Assembly (NCBI GenBank): GCA_028752905.1
Contig: JAQNBH010000004.1
Coordinates: 38,496,336-38,560,335, forward strand
Direction of reading: 5' to 3'
Source: Cladorhizidae sp. MBARI D1340-BT2
Taxonomy: Eukaryota > Porifera > Demospongiae > Poecilosclerida > Cladorhizidae
DNA length: 64,000 nucleotides
Shown here: one piece after another, positions 48,668 to 61,621 of the stretch
Layout: each line of letters begins with the position of its first letter
Numbering within the stretch: position 1 is the first letter of the stretch
The notes under the pieces: model-generated
The model's input: only the letters and a program-made list of their open reading frames with translations
The model's database searches: none
What the model was told of the DNA's origin: nothing
Position numbers and translations under genes: made by a program

Positions 48668-51600
48668 GTAAGTAATATATACCATGCTGTGGGTTTGTAC
48701 CTTCTAACATAAATTATTATTTTGGATATTATGGTTTCGAGTTGTAAATTTCTCATGAACGTAGTGGTTTTTCTTAATTATTGCATACACAAGAATTATG
48801 CCAATAAAGCTACTCAGTAAATTTACAACACCAACGTATTATTCTGTGCTCAAAATATGAAAGTAGTAATATTCAGATTTTATTTATTAAATTTTAGAGT
48901 TTAGGAAGTTTAGCTCTTGTTCTTATGTTGGCTGTACTTACCAAAAGTATTTAATATGCTCAGCTCAGAGTTATTACAGTCTGCGATTTGAGCAATGTTC
49001 GATGGAATCCAGGCCATAGTGACCCAGTATTGTTTTAATTCTTGAAGATATTGGCGAAAGATGTATGTTTCTGGAATAATTATTTATAGTCACCATTTGA
49101 AAGTGTGGAGACTAATTAGTGAGACTGACATTGACTATTCCTTCCCAGTGTAGAAGCTGACTATGATAGTATCAAAACTAGAACAGTGACTGCTACAGCA
49201 TAAAGACTGCTATTATCAACAATTTTCATCAGCTTGTTCCAAAAATGGAGTCCACAAATGAAACTTGACCCAATAAACTACTAATTTCCTAAGGGCCAAT
49301 ATCTTAGGCAATTTAATTGTTTACTAATTATGTTGAGATTTTCAATACTACTGTGAGAAATTTATAGCTACAAACTTGTGCTGTGACTGTGGCTGCTGGG
49401 TTGGTCTAGACTTGATCCAAAGAGAAGTCTAGAATTGATTATCTTCTTAGTTTCTAAGCTCCTACAGCTTACTTAGGCTAGCTACACAACTTACTTGTAA
49501 AATATGTTGTGTTTTTCAATACAGTCCTTTGGTTCTGTGAGAAAGCTATACCTACAATACACAGATGCACTCTTCTAGCTCGGACCTAAGAGTCTATTAA
49601 CTGAAAAACTACAAAGCTAGACAGTAGTTTTGTAATAGCCTATAACTCTCATATGTATGTTCCCTTCTTGAGTGGAATATTTGTCCAACATTTATATATA
49701 TAATGCTTTCCAAGTTCAGACAGTAACCTTATCAAATGACTTGTTATTTCCTTGCTTATTTCCCGATAAGTTCCTTCTTTAATAATTTGTTACAGGGAAA
49801 AACCAAGTCAAATTATTTTGAGGCCATATGATAAAACAAACTGTATGTCGCAAAAACAACACCAGAGATAGAATGTTCTATAGAGATCATGACTGAAATC
49901 TGACTAAAGATATCTTCTAGGAAGGAATGTTAAAGCAATGTATTCAGATATAAAATGCAAGTGATTCAACTCAATGTATCCATTTCCATCAGACCGAACA
50001 ATAATTATGGTAGAATCAAGGCTGTGATAATTAAGCCATCAGCCTTTTTTCATCCGGCTTTATCTGCTCTCCATTGATAGGAATTGAGTTAGAGTTTAAC
50101 AAAGTTAGTGAAACATAATATGGCATACCAAGCAACTAAATTTCAATGATTCAATGTGTAATATAGATGCAAACTATGTAACTGAAGGTGTGAACATGCC
50201 TTTATAGTGGTTATAAAATGCAGCTAATGTTTATTTTTGTGAGAAAAGTATCCATTGCATACACCTATTCTCCTCAATCACCTATCCTCCCAAGTTGGTG
50301 GAAAATGTGCTAAAGACATCTCGAATGCTTTGTTTACAGCATGGCATAAGTTGCTGACCGCTATTCATATTTTTCCATTCCTTTAATTGGAACATTGTAT
50401 GCTATCTAATGAGTCACACCTATAAGTCGGTGTTCCTGGGTATAATAATTGGTAAACAAACACTTCTTAACGGTTTGAAAAATAGCATGGAGGCTTTATT
50501 CATGCTAAGATCTAAGTAACAACACATTCCCATCAATCAAATGTCTTGTATCCAGAGGATTCTATAGCACCCACATGGGGATGTTGCTTTGGCAGACATT
50601 GAATTTGTGGGAAGATGGAAGAAACTGGGTTGATGAAGTAACTAGGATCTACAATAATATCTACAGTTGCACGTAAGCTGTTAAAAACTAAAGAAGCTTA
50701 TCCCATCTATAATAACCAAGGCTTTCACATATCTGCTAATTCCTGGAAGAAAACTCCTTCACTCAATTCTATGCCTTCAACTTCAACTTCAACTTTGGGT
50801 AGTGCTGGACCAAAAAAATAAAATAAATAAAGAATATAAAAATATATATATAGATCTAGAAATTGGATATTAATTTTTTCATTTTCAGTATGTAAAGCTT
50901 CTATTTCAGAATATGTTTACATCTGGAGGTACCTTTTAGACTACTTGAAGAACTTTGCTCTCTATCCAGGATAGAGATCTACATAGGTAGTTCTCTCTAT
51001 TATTTCATTTGCTTCTGACTCTTGCAAATCATACCCAAGGCTCTTTAAAGGAAGTCAAAAAGCTTCTGATGTCAGTGTTGTGTAGCGGCTCAATACAGGC
51101 ATTCCTAATGTCCAACACACACATACATAATAGATTATTTATATTTGGAAAATCACAATGCACATTTGAACACATGCTCATTTCCTTCTCATCTACTAGA
51201 GGAATCAGAGGAAAAGCTGCAAGAAACACCTTTGATTTGTTTAGATATATATATATTACACTGAAAAAAATCAGTTTGCACTACAGATCTATAGCAGACA
51301 TTGACTTCTGATTGTATGGTATTCGACATTTGTGTGATGGCACCATCAGCCAAGAATGTCAAATGATCTATTTTACGTTGTTTCCAGTAGCAAAGCTTCT
51401 GCAGCACAGGGTTAGGTGCTCTAAAGGTTTGTTGTGGTTCTTGTACTAGAACTTGTCCGGTTGTCATTTGAACACCTCTTACTTTGTTGAACATTTATCC
51501 CAAGTCTTTCTTTATTCTGTCTGATCTTTCCAAAAACCCTGATGTTGACCTTCTATTTCTCCATTGCAAAGCCCCAGGCTATTGATGATTTTCATGGGTT

Positions 51601-53344
51601 TTGCATAAAAGAGATTTTTTTCTAGCAATTCCGCCGACATTATCTCAACTTTTCTTTTGAAAAAACTCTTAAAACCATTTTGTATTTATATTTGATTTAT
51701 ACTCTAGTAAAAAGCTTTCATAGATGAATAAACTTGTTGTGATAAAGAAATGCTGACCAATTGATTGCATACAAAGTTATACCAACTAAAATCGGTAATA
51801 CCATAAACCCTGCTTGTTTAGTGCCCAGCTTTGAACTCCATCTTGCGAGAAAATGGGCACGACTGAAAAACTGAAAATAGGCACTTAGTAAACAATGTTG
51901 CTAAATAATACACACACATAGCTTTCCATATTTTCATTTAGATAAAACTAAAGACTGCAAGATAGTCAACAAATGTTATCCAAACAGACTAAAAAAAGAC
52001 TCAGTCTCTCAAGATAGATAATAAAGGAACAACTGTCTAGCAGTGGACTAAGAATACAAGTGACAAAACAATTGAAGCCTTAGACTTTTGTCCTCAGAAA
52101 GAGGTTCACTGCAGAATTATTTGGACATCTATATGGCTAAAAACTTCTTTTAGCCAATAATGCGAACAATTCTTGTAACAAGCTCGCTGGTAGCATCCTT
52201 CATGCCAAAATGACAATATCTTGTTATATCGGAAAGTATTTTGGCACTTCTTAGGCTATGAGAGTTACCTGCACTATTAGAACAATCGAAAAGGGCTATA
52301 ACATCTTGTAAATATGCAGTGAGAAGCTCGTCTAGATATCATATAGATGCTTGAAGCTAATAATAGACGTGCTCATACTACTTGCCTAATGTTTTTTGTA
52401 AATTCGTTGCCCAGTGTTTGCAGTTAATATGCATGTGCACAATTTGAAATATATTGATATCAGCACTTGTTAGCCGAACAAACACTGTTAGCAACGACAA
52501 TGAAATAGGCGTTGAACAACTTTATGTGTGGAGGCTTAATAACAAGAGTTTATAGTATTTAATTGGTATGGGGTGATATGGCATGACATTTTCTTAGGCT
52601 AAATGCATGAATAACACAGCCAAGTTTTTAATTAAATAGTAATTGCTACACCATCGGATGTCCTGTAGAATATACATTAAATTATATAAACATATATGCA
52701 TTACCTTGCTTCACATACCTCTGACCCATAATTAATACAGGTAAATCCGACTCATGATTTACCGACTAATTGAATAATACACTTAAAGTCATGAATATTA
52801 TTCCGGAAAGGGGTTTAACATCCTGTAAATGTGCAGTGAGAAGCTCATCTGGATATCATATTGATGCTTGAAGCTAATAATAGACATGCTCGTACTAATA
52901 AAATTCTTGCCTAATGTTTTTTTGAAATTCGTTGCCTAGGTGGTGCAGTGAATTTGCATGTTGCACAATTTGAAACAAAGACCATTAGCAATGACAATGG
53001 AATAGGTGTTGAACAACTTTATGTGTGCTAAAGAACCAGAGTCTTAATAACAAGAGTTTATAGTATTTAATTGGTGTATGGTGAATCATATTCATATGGT
53101 ACGAAATTTTCTTAGGCTAAATGCATGCCAAGTTTTGAATTAAACAGTAATTGCTCCACCATCGGATGTCTCGTATATATACACATATGCAGTGGAACCA
53201 TTACCTTGCTTTACATATGTCTGACCCATAATTAAAACAGGTAAATCCGACTAATGAATAATACACTTAAAGTCATGAATATTATACCTCACATTTTTGT
53301 CGTATAATGAGATTGTTTTATGCGATGTTGATATTTTCTCAAAG

Positions 53345-53674
53345 GTCAAGCCCCCTGCACACAAGGGTCAATCAGACTGAAAGGAAACACAACTACTAGT
53401 GGACATGTGGAAGTCTGCCACATCAATGTCTGGGGCACCGTGTGTTATAGTGGATGGGGACTTGTTGACGCCATAGTTGTATGCAGACAGCTGGGACTGC
53501 CTTCTACTGGAGCTACTACTCTTTCTCTATCTGCTGTTCCTGGCAGTACAACAGTGAGCTGGTTGACAAATGTCAGATGTGTTGGAACTGAGAGCAGTCT
53601 GTTTAACTGTAATGCTCGACCATCGGAAACCAACTGTTACCTCTCCCAATATGCTGGAATAAGCTGTCAAGAGA
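53345..53674 (+). CDS. SRCR domain exon 7 (C'')
   Basis: Third C-type exon. By eye it encodes the same protein as exons C and C' (Leu39-Val40, Val45, Ala63, Leu99, Ile105). It has a standard A|GTAAGT donor and tttctcaaag acceptor. It is preceded by the same 517-bp local duplication as the other C-type exons. Confidence 0.87.
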
Positions 53675-55003
53675 GTAAGTAATAAATACCATGCTGTGGG
53701 GTTGTACCTCCTATAATTAATTATTATTTTGGATATTATGGTTTCGAGTTTTAAATTTCTCATGAACGTAGTGGTCTTTTCTTAATTATTGCATACACGA
53801 GAATTATGCCAATAAAGCTACTCAGTATTATTTACAACACCAACGTATTATGCTGTGCTCAAATAATGAAAATAGTATAATTGTAATTTTTCAGATTTTA
53901 TTTATTTAGAGTTTAGCTCTTGTTTTTACATTGGCTGTTACTGCTCAGCTCAGAGTTTTTACAGTCTGTGATTTGAGCAATGTTCGATGGAATCCATGCC
54001 ATAGTGACCCAAATATATAGATAGGTATTATATAAAATTAGAAGATATTGGCCCAACGAAAGATGTTTGTGTCTGGGTATAATTATTTATGGTCACCATT
54101 TGAAAGTGTGGAGACTAATTAGAGAGACTGACATTGACTATTCCTTCCCAGTGTTAAGTGTAGAAGCTGACTATGATAGTCAAAACTAGAACAGAAGATT
54201 ACTGCTACAGCATAAAGACTGACAATTTTCATCTGCTTGGTCCAAAAATGGAGTCCACAAATGGCCAATAAACTACAAAGTTCCTAAGGGCCCATATCTT
54301 AGGCTAATTATACTTTGTTTAATAATTATGTTGAGATTATCAATACAGTGTTTGAGTACTGTAAGAAATTTATAGCTTGTGCTGTAACTGTGGCTGCTGG
54401 GTTGGTTTAGACTTGATCCAAAGATAAGTGCAATTGATTATCTTCTTAGTTTCTAAGCTCCCACAGCTTGCTTAGGCTAGCTACACAACTTACTTGTAAA
54501 ATATGTTCAATACAGTCCTTTGGTCCTGTGAGAAAGCTATACCTACAGTACACAGCTGTGGAAGCTCTAGCCTTCATAATTATTCCCGATGAAGGCTAGA
54601 ACTCGAAATGCAATTTCAAGTTGATCATTGGAGTTATTGTAATGTTATTATATCAACTGAGAGTGTTTTTAGAATGTCCTTTAAAAAGAGAGGAGCAACA
54701 TTAGAGTCATCTTGTTAACTATTTTATGTGTAAATTTAGAAAACATTTTCCTAATCTTGCATTGACAAAGACACACTAACCATAGTTTGTGTATGCTAAG
54801 TTTATTATTAATTATAATATTTGATATATATGTTGTCTGAACCATGATTTCCTAGAAAAAGATTTACAGATACGGCAGCCTAGAAAATTGCTAATGTGTA
54901 ATATACTATAGAGTCTATATTATTTGACAGCAGTCAACTTGCACCTAGAAATCTTTGTTTTGTCAAATATTGTATAGATCTCAATTAAACCATGAAATAG
55001 TGA

Positions 55004-58000
55004 GAGATTCAAAAGTTAATAATGCCACAAACTTTAGACTCTTCTATTAGTAAATATGTAATGTTTGTAGTTCCAATTGATTTGGAGTGGCCGACGTGGA
55101 GCACACTGGTATATATTTTTTGAGTTGGTATAGATAATGGTGATCAAGCAAATAGAGCAAATATGAAAATGTCTGCAAGCCTAAGAGGAGCCATACAGGA
55201 ATCCTGCCTATTACCATTTTACAATTGGCAAGTCCAGGCAGCGGTCACTTTATTTTAATTTTAACAAAGCAACCTTTTTAATATTTCAACGAGCATTCAG
55301 TCAGTCTGTAATAGTGTGTAATATGTCCAATTGATCCTTTAAGGCAGTTTCCAACTCAAATTTAACACATTTAAAATTTAAATTTCTTATAACAGTGAAT
55401 TTTAATCTATACTAACCTATGTTAATTTTTGGGAGAAAAGTATCCATTGCATACACCTATTCTCCTCAATCACCTGTCCTCCCAAGGTGGTGTAAAATGT
55501 TCTAAAGACATCCCGAATGCTTTGCTTACATCGTGGCATAAGTTGTTGACCGCTAATTCATATTTTTTTCCATTCCTTTAATTGGAACATTGTATGCTAT
55601 CTTATGAGTCACACCTAGAATTCGGTGTTCCTGGTATAATAATTGGTAAACAAACACTTCTTTACGGTTTGAAAGATAGCACGGAGGCTTCATTCATGCT
55701 AAGATCTAAGTAACAACACATTCACATCAATCAAATGTCTTGTCTCCAGATGATTCTATAGCACCCACATGGTGATGTTGCTGTGGCAGACATTGAATTT
55801 GTGGGAAGATGGAAGAAACTAGGTTGATGAAGTTACTAGGACCTGCAATAATATCTACAGTTGCACATACGCTGTTAATGCTTATCCGATCTATAATAAC
55901 CAAGGCTTTCACCTATCTACTAATTCCTGGAAGAAAACTCCATCTCTCAATTCTATGCCTACCTATCATCAACCTTCAACTTCAACTTTGGGTAGTGCTG
56001 GACCCCAAAAATTATAAAAAAATAAAATAAAGATCTAGAAATTGGATATTTATTTTTTCATTTTCAGCCATAATCCAGAATATGCTACATCTGGAGGTAC
56101 CTTTTAGACTACTTGAAGAACTTTGCTTTCTATCCAGGATGGAGATCTACATAGGTAGTTCTCTCTATTATTTCATTGGCCTCTGATTCTTGCCAACTCA
56201 TAACCAAGGCTCTTTTTAATGAAGCCAAAAAGCTTCTGATGTCGGTGTAGTGTAGCGGCTTAAGGGAGTTTTTGTGGAGAGGATTTGCTGCATGGCATTT
56301 TAATACAGGCATTCCTAATGTCAAATACACACATACATAATAGATTATATATATTCGTGAAATCACAATGCACATTTGAACACATGCTCATTTCTTTCTC
56401 ATCCACTAGAGGTATCAGAGGAAAAGCTGCATGAAACACCTTTGACATTTTGTTAAGATATATATTACACAAAAAAAAATCAGTTTGCTCTATATACAGA
56501 TCTATAGCAGACATTGACATCCGATTGTATGGTATTCGGCATTTGTGTGATGGCACCATCAGCCGAGAATGTCAAATGATCTATTTTAGAGAATTTGTGC
56601 GTTGTTTCAAGTAGCAAAGCATTTACAGCACAGGGTTAGGTGCTCTAAAGGTTTGTTGTGGTTCTTGTAGCAGAGTATGTCCGGATGTCATTTGAACACC
56701 TCTTACTTGAATTTGCAAACATTTATCCGAAGTCTTTCTTTATTTGGTTTGATCTTTCCAAAAACCCTGATGTTGACCTGCCACAAATATATTTCTCCAT
56801 TGCAATCTCCATTGCAAAGCCCCAGGCTATTGATGATTTTCATGGGTTTTGCATATTCATTTTCAGCAATTCGGCCGACATTTTCTCTTACTTTACTCTT
56901 AAAACAATTTTGTATTTATATTTGCTAGTAAAAAGTTTTCATAGATGAATAAACATGTTTTGATAAAGAAATGCTGACCAATGGATCTGATTTTGTGCTA
57001 AGCTATACATACTAAAATCTGTAATACCATAAACTCTGCATGTTTAGTGCCCTGCTTTGAACCCCATTTTGCAAGAAAAAGGGCACAACTGAAAAACTGA
57101 AAATAGAACAATGTTGCACACACAGCTTTCCATATTTTGGTTTAGATAAAACTGAAGACCTAATCTTGCAAGATAGTCAACGAAGTTTATAGAAACAGAC
57201 TAAAAAAGACTCAGTCTCTCAAGGTAGATAATAACGAAATACTGTCTAGCAGTGAACTAAGAAGTACAAGTGGCAAAACAATTGAAGCCTTAGACTTTCC
57301 TCAGAAATAGATCACTATAGAATTATTTGGACATCTACATGGATAAAAACTTCTTTTAGCCAATAATGGGAACAATTCTTGTAACAAGCTGGCTGGTATA
57401 TAGCATCCTTCACAAGCCAAAAGGACAATATGTTGGTATATCGGAAAGTTTTTTGGAACATTAGGCCATGAGAGTTACCTGCACTATTAGAACAATGGGA
57501 AAGGGCTTAAGGTCTTGTAAATGTGCAGTGAGAAGCTCGTCTGGATATCATATAAATGCTTGAAGCTAATAATAGACATGCTCGTACTAATAAAATTCTT
57601 GCCTAATGTTTTTTTGAAATTTGTTGCCTAAGTGGTGCAGTCAATTTGCATGTGCAAATTTGAAACAAAGACCGTTAGCAACGACAATGGAATAGGTGTT
57701 GAACAACTTTGTGTGTGCTAAAGAACCAGAGGCTTAACAAGAGTTATAGTATTTAATTGGTGTAGGGTTATATGGCATGAACTTTTCTTAGGCTAAATGC
57801 ATGAATAACACAGCCAAGTTTTTAATTAAACAGTAATTGCACCACCTTGTGTCCTGTAGAATATACATTAACAAAATAAAATAAAAATACACATATCCAG
57901 TGGATTGCATTACCTTGCTTCACATATCTCTGACCCATATTTAACACAGGTAAATCTGACTAATAGAAAAATACACTTAAGTCATGAATATTACACCTCA

Positions 58001-60414
58001 CATTTTTGCCATAGAGATTGTTTTATGCGATGTTGATATTTTGTCAAAGGTCAAGCCCCCTGTACACAAGGATCAATCAGACTGAAAGGAAACACAACTA
58101 CTAGTGGACGTGTGGAAGTCTGCCACATCAATGTCTGGGGCACCGTGTGTTATATTGGTTGGGGACGTGCTGATGCCATAGTTGCATGCAGACAGCTGCG
58201 ACTCACTTCTACTGGAGCTACTACTCTTTCTCTATCTGCTGTTCCTGGCAGTACAACAGTGAGCTGGTTGAGAAATGTCAGATGTGTTGGAACTGAGAGG
58301 AGTCTCTTTAACTGTAATGCTCGACCATCTGAAACCAACTGTTTCCTCTCCCAATATGCCGGAGTGAGCTGTCAAGAGAGTAAGTAATAAATACCATGCT
58401 GTGGGTTTGTACCTTCTATCATTAATTATTATTTTGGATAGTATTGTTTCGAGTTGTAAATATCTGTCCATGTAGCAGTGTTTTTTTAAATTATTGCACA
58501 CCAATTATTCCAATAAAGCTACTCCGTGTTATTTACAACAAAAACAAAGGTAATGTGTGTGTTATGCTGTGCTCAAAATATTAAAATAGTGATATTGGAA
58601 TTTTTTCAGATTTTATTTGTTTCGAGTTTAGGAAGTTTAGCTCTTATTCTTACATTGGCCTTACTGACTAATATACTCAACTCAGAGTTATTACAGTCTG
58701 CGATTTGAGCAATGTTCAATGGAAACCAAGCCATAGTGACTCAAACAAGTATTGCATCAATTCTTGTAGATATTGGCCAAAAGCAAGATGTATGTGTGAT
58801 GGTAGAATTATTTGTGGTCACTGTGTTCTCGCATTTGAAAGTGTGGAGACCACTATGAGAGACTGGCATTGACTATTCCTTCCCATTCTCAAGTGTATAA
58901 GCTGACTATGAAGGAGTCAAAACCAGAATAGTAAATTACAGCTACAATATAAACACTGCTATTATTAACTATTTTCATCTGCTTAGTCCAAAAAGGGAGT
59001 CACAAATTAAACTTGACCAAATAACTATAAAGTTCCAAAATGCCCATATTGCAAGCTAATTACACAAATTAGTTGTTTAATATGTTGGGATTTTCAATAG
59101 AGTGTTTGAGTACTGTGATAAACTTATAGCTACAATCTTGTGCTGTAACTATGGCTGCTAGGTTGGTCTAGGCTTTATCCAAAGAGAAGTGCACAATTGA
59201 TTAACTTCTTAGTTTCTAAGCTCTACTTAGGCTAGCAACACCACTTACTTGTAAAATATGTTGTGATTTTTAATACAACCCTTTAGTTCTGTGAGAAAGC
59301 TATACTTACAATACTCAGCTGTATCAACAGCAGATGCAATGTTCTAGGCTTGGTCTATCAACTGAAAAACTACAAAGTTAGATATATATTTTTTTAATAG
59401 CCTGTCACTGTCATAATATATGTTAACTTCTTTTGGGTGGTATTTTTGTCGAACATATGTTTTCTAAGTTTAGATAATTAACCTTACCAAATGACTTCTT
59501 CTTTTCCTTGCTTATTTCCCGCTAACTTCCTTCTATAATAATTTGTTACAGGGAAAAACCAAGTCAAATTTGTTTTCAGGCCACAAGAAAAAATAAACAA
59601 TATCAACACCAGAGGTAGAATGTGCTGATACAGAAGAGTGTGTGGTTTAGATAAAATGTGTTGAACTTATAAGATAAACTATTTATAGAACCTTACTCAG
59701 CTAGTAAAAAAAGGAGCCTGACTAAAGGTATCTTCTAGGAAGGAATGTCAAAGCTTTTAGAGCAAAATATTCGTATATAAAATGCAAGTGATGCAACTCA
59801 TGTACCCATTTCACATTTCACTTCATCAGACCGATCAAAATGGTAGAATCTAGACTGTGATAACTAAACCATCAGCTGTTTTTCATACAGGTTCATCTCC
59901 ATTGATGGGAATCTAGTTAGTGTTGAACAAAGTTAGTGAAACATAATATAGCATATCAGGCAACTAAATTTCAATGATTCGAAGTGCAACGTGCATGCCA
60001 AGTATGACTGAATTCCTTCCAAGGTGTAAACATCCTTTATGGTGGCTATACAATGCAGATAATCTGTGCAACAGCACAAAGGCCAATAGCTAAACTAACA
60101 ATTGTTTATATTACAATAAACTTCTAAATAATCAAGTTGAAATTGTAATCTATCGATGTTTTGACTAGTTCATCGTTATTCCTGATAAAAGCTAGAGCTC
60201 GAAATGCAATTTTAAGTCGATTATTGAGAGTTATTGTAATGTTATTATGTGAATTATAATATTTGATCTGTATGATTTCCTAGAAAAAGATCTTGCAACC
60301 CTGAAAATTGCTAATGCTATAATTACAGTGAAATACTATAGAGTGTATATTATTTGACAGCACTTAACTTGCACATAGGTAGGAAAAACATTGCATGGAT
60401 CTCAATTACACCAC
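55004..60414 (+). repeat. Fourth, older B-type basic unit
   Basis: It starts at the same anchor word as the dimers and is alignable to them throughout, but with more substitutions and small indels, such as extra bases at 55043 and a duplicated tccattgcaa near 56805. It carries exon D. After exon D its intron resembles the long A-B intron type and is not followed by a C-type unit, so the dimer pattern ends here. Confidence 0.75.
58050..58379 (+). CDS. SRCR domain exon 8 (D)
   Basis: The most divergent exon of the array, still open, 330 nt, with phase-1 borders and all eight Cys. Distinct residues are Arg20, Ile35 (YIGWG), Arg50, Thr52, Ala63, Arg74, Arg83, Phe98 and Leu99. Compared with B'', most base differences change an amino acid, and Arg is gained at 20, 74 and 83, making this copy more basic. 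The domain fold should be preserved because all the motif blocks (WGTVC, CRQL, VRCVG, AGVSC) are present. Confidence 0.87.
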
Positions 60415-60741
60415 AAAATGGGAAGCGTTTAAAAAATTAATAATTCCACAAACTTTAGACTCTATTAGTAAATATGTAATGTTTGTAATTCCAATTGCTT
60501 TTGGAATGTCAGACATGGAGCACACTAGCATATATTTTTGTGTTGGTATAAATAATAGTGGTCAAGGAGATAATAGAAATATGAACATTTCCACAAGCCA
60601 ATGAGAAGCCATGCAGGAAACCTGCCTCTCATCATTGTATTATTGGCAAGTCCAGGCAGAGGTACATTTATTTTAATTTTAACAACTTTTTTTAAAATTT
60701 CGATGAGCATTCAGACAGTGTTCATGTGATAGATCCTTTAA
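58380..60741 (+). other. Intron downstream of SRCR exon D
   Basis: AT-rich repeat-array intron with no supported coding sequence. It keeps the satellite-like ttggtctaggc block near 59160-59360 and the CTGATAA...GAAA phrase near 60180-60205. It ends at the transposon insertion at 60742. Confidence 0.6.
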
Positions 60742-61621
60742 GGGGGTCCACTACCCCCCCCCAAAAAACCCCCCAAAAACACCACAACTTCTCTCTGCTT
60801 CAGAATTTTTATTTGAAATCTTGTATGATGTGTACCTATACACAGACCTACCTGTGCCAACTAGCCAGCTACAACTGATCCGGACTTGGTGACCATTTAA
60901 GATTTCACGAGGACTGTCATATTTGGAGACTAGTTTACTTTGGGATTTCACAACTTACCACAGGGGAAATTACAAAGTATGAAACACAAGAAATTATAAC
61001 ATTGATTTTTTTTAAAAATAGTGTGATCATGGATTTTAAAAACTATTGCAATTTCTTGGTATATAGCATTTTCATAGTTTTTTGTACCTGGTGACATCAT
61101 ACTTGTTTAAAATTAAAAAAAGAGAATGTTATCTTGTAGCTCTCATTGAGAGGAAACAGAATCTATAAATTTTGTCTGATTACTCCAAATATGAAGCAGG
61201 GAGAACCGTCCTTGGCCCCAAAAAGCAACTTTTTCGGGACAGGCATTTTAAGGACTAGTATAATATTTCAATGGTTGAACTGACCATACCATAAAAAAAC
61301 CCACCAAAAGTGGTATACATATACATACGAGAAAAATCAAGAATAGGGAGGGGAAGTTTGGTCTGTCCTATATAGGCTGCTTCCTAGGGGGATGAACAGA
61401 ATCACTGGTTTGCTTCCCTTGTCGGTCTCCGCGGCCATTGAAACTCACTATTACGTGAAGCGTCTTCTTCGCAAATCGGGAGTACTCAAGTTAATATAAG
61501 TCCAGAATGGAGCATCCAAATCTTCCCCAATTTGGAAGGCAGCATCTTGCATGTACTGTCATTATATTTTGGGGAAAAACAACAAAACAAAAAAAATGTT
61601 TTTTAAGGGTAGTGGACCCCC
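60742..61621. mobile_element. TTAA-flanked non-autonomous DNA transposon
   Basis: The 880-bp element has perfect 15-bp terminal inverted repeats GGGGGTCCACTACCC (60742-60756 and, inverted, 61607-61621). It is flanked by TTAA on both sides (60738-60741 and 61622-61625). Sister repeats have the empty site gatcctttaaggcag, for example near 19536 and 55334, which fixes the borders. It has no transposase frame, and A- and C-rich low-complexity DNA lies just inside the ends. TTAA targets are typical of piggyBac and of Sola3. The ends do not match the CCCTTT type of the other element, so the superfamily is not settled. Confidence 0.88.

Larger units (their letters stand above)
45317..55003 (+). repeat. 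Higher-order repeat dimer 3 (about 9.69 kb)
   Basis: Third nearly identical dimer, holding exons B'' and C''. It is about 104 bp shorter than the others, mostly because of one deletion of about 91 bp at 49895, equivalent to 29369-29459 in dimer 1. It also has a conversion-like tract inside exon B''. To the right of 55003 similarity to the dimers continues but is visibly lower. Confidence 0.83.

Noticed and set aside
22231..58379. The evenly spaced repeated exons as a CRISPR-like array
   Set aside because: Units are kilobases long, with exon-intron structure and eukaryotic splice sites.
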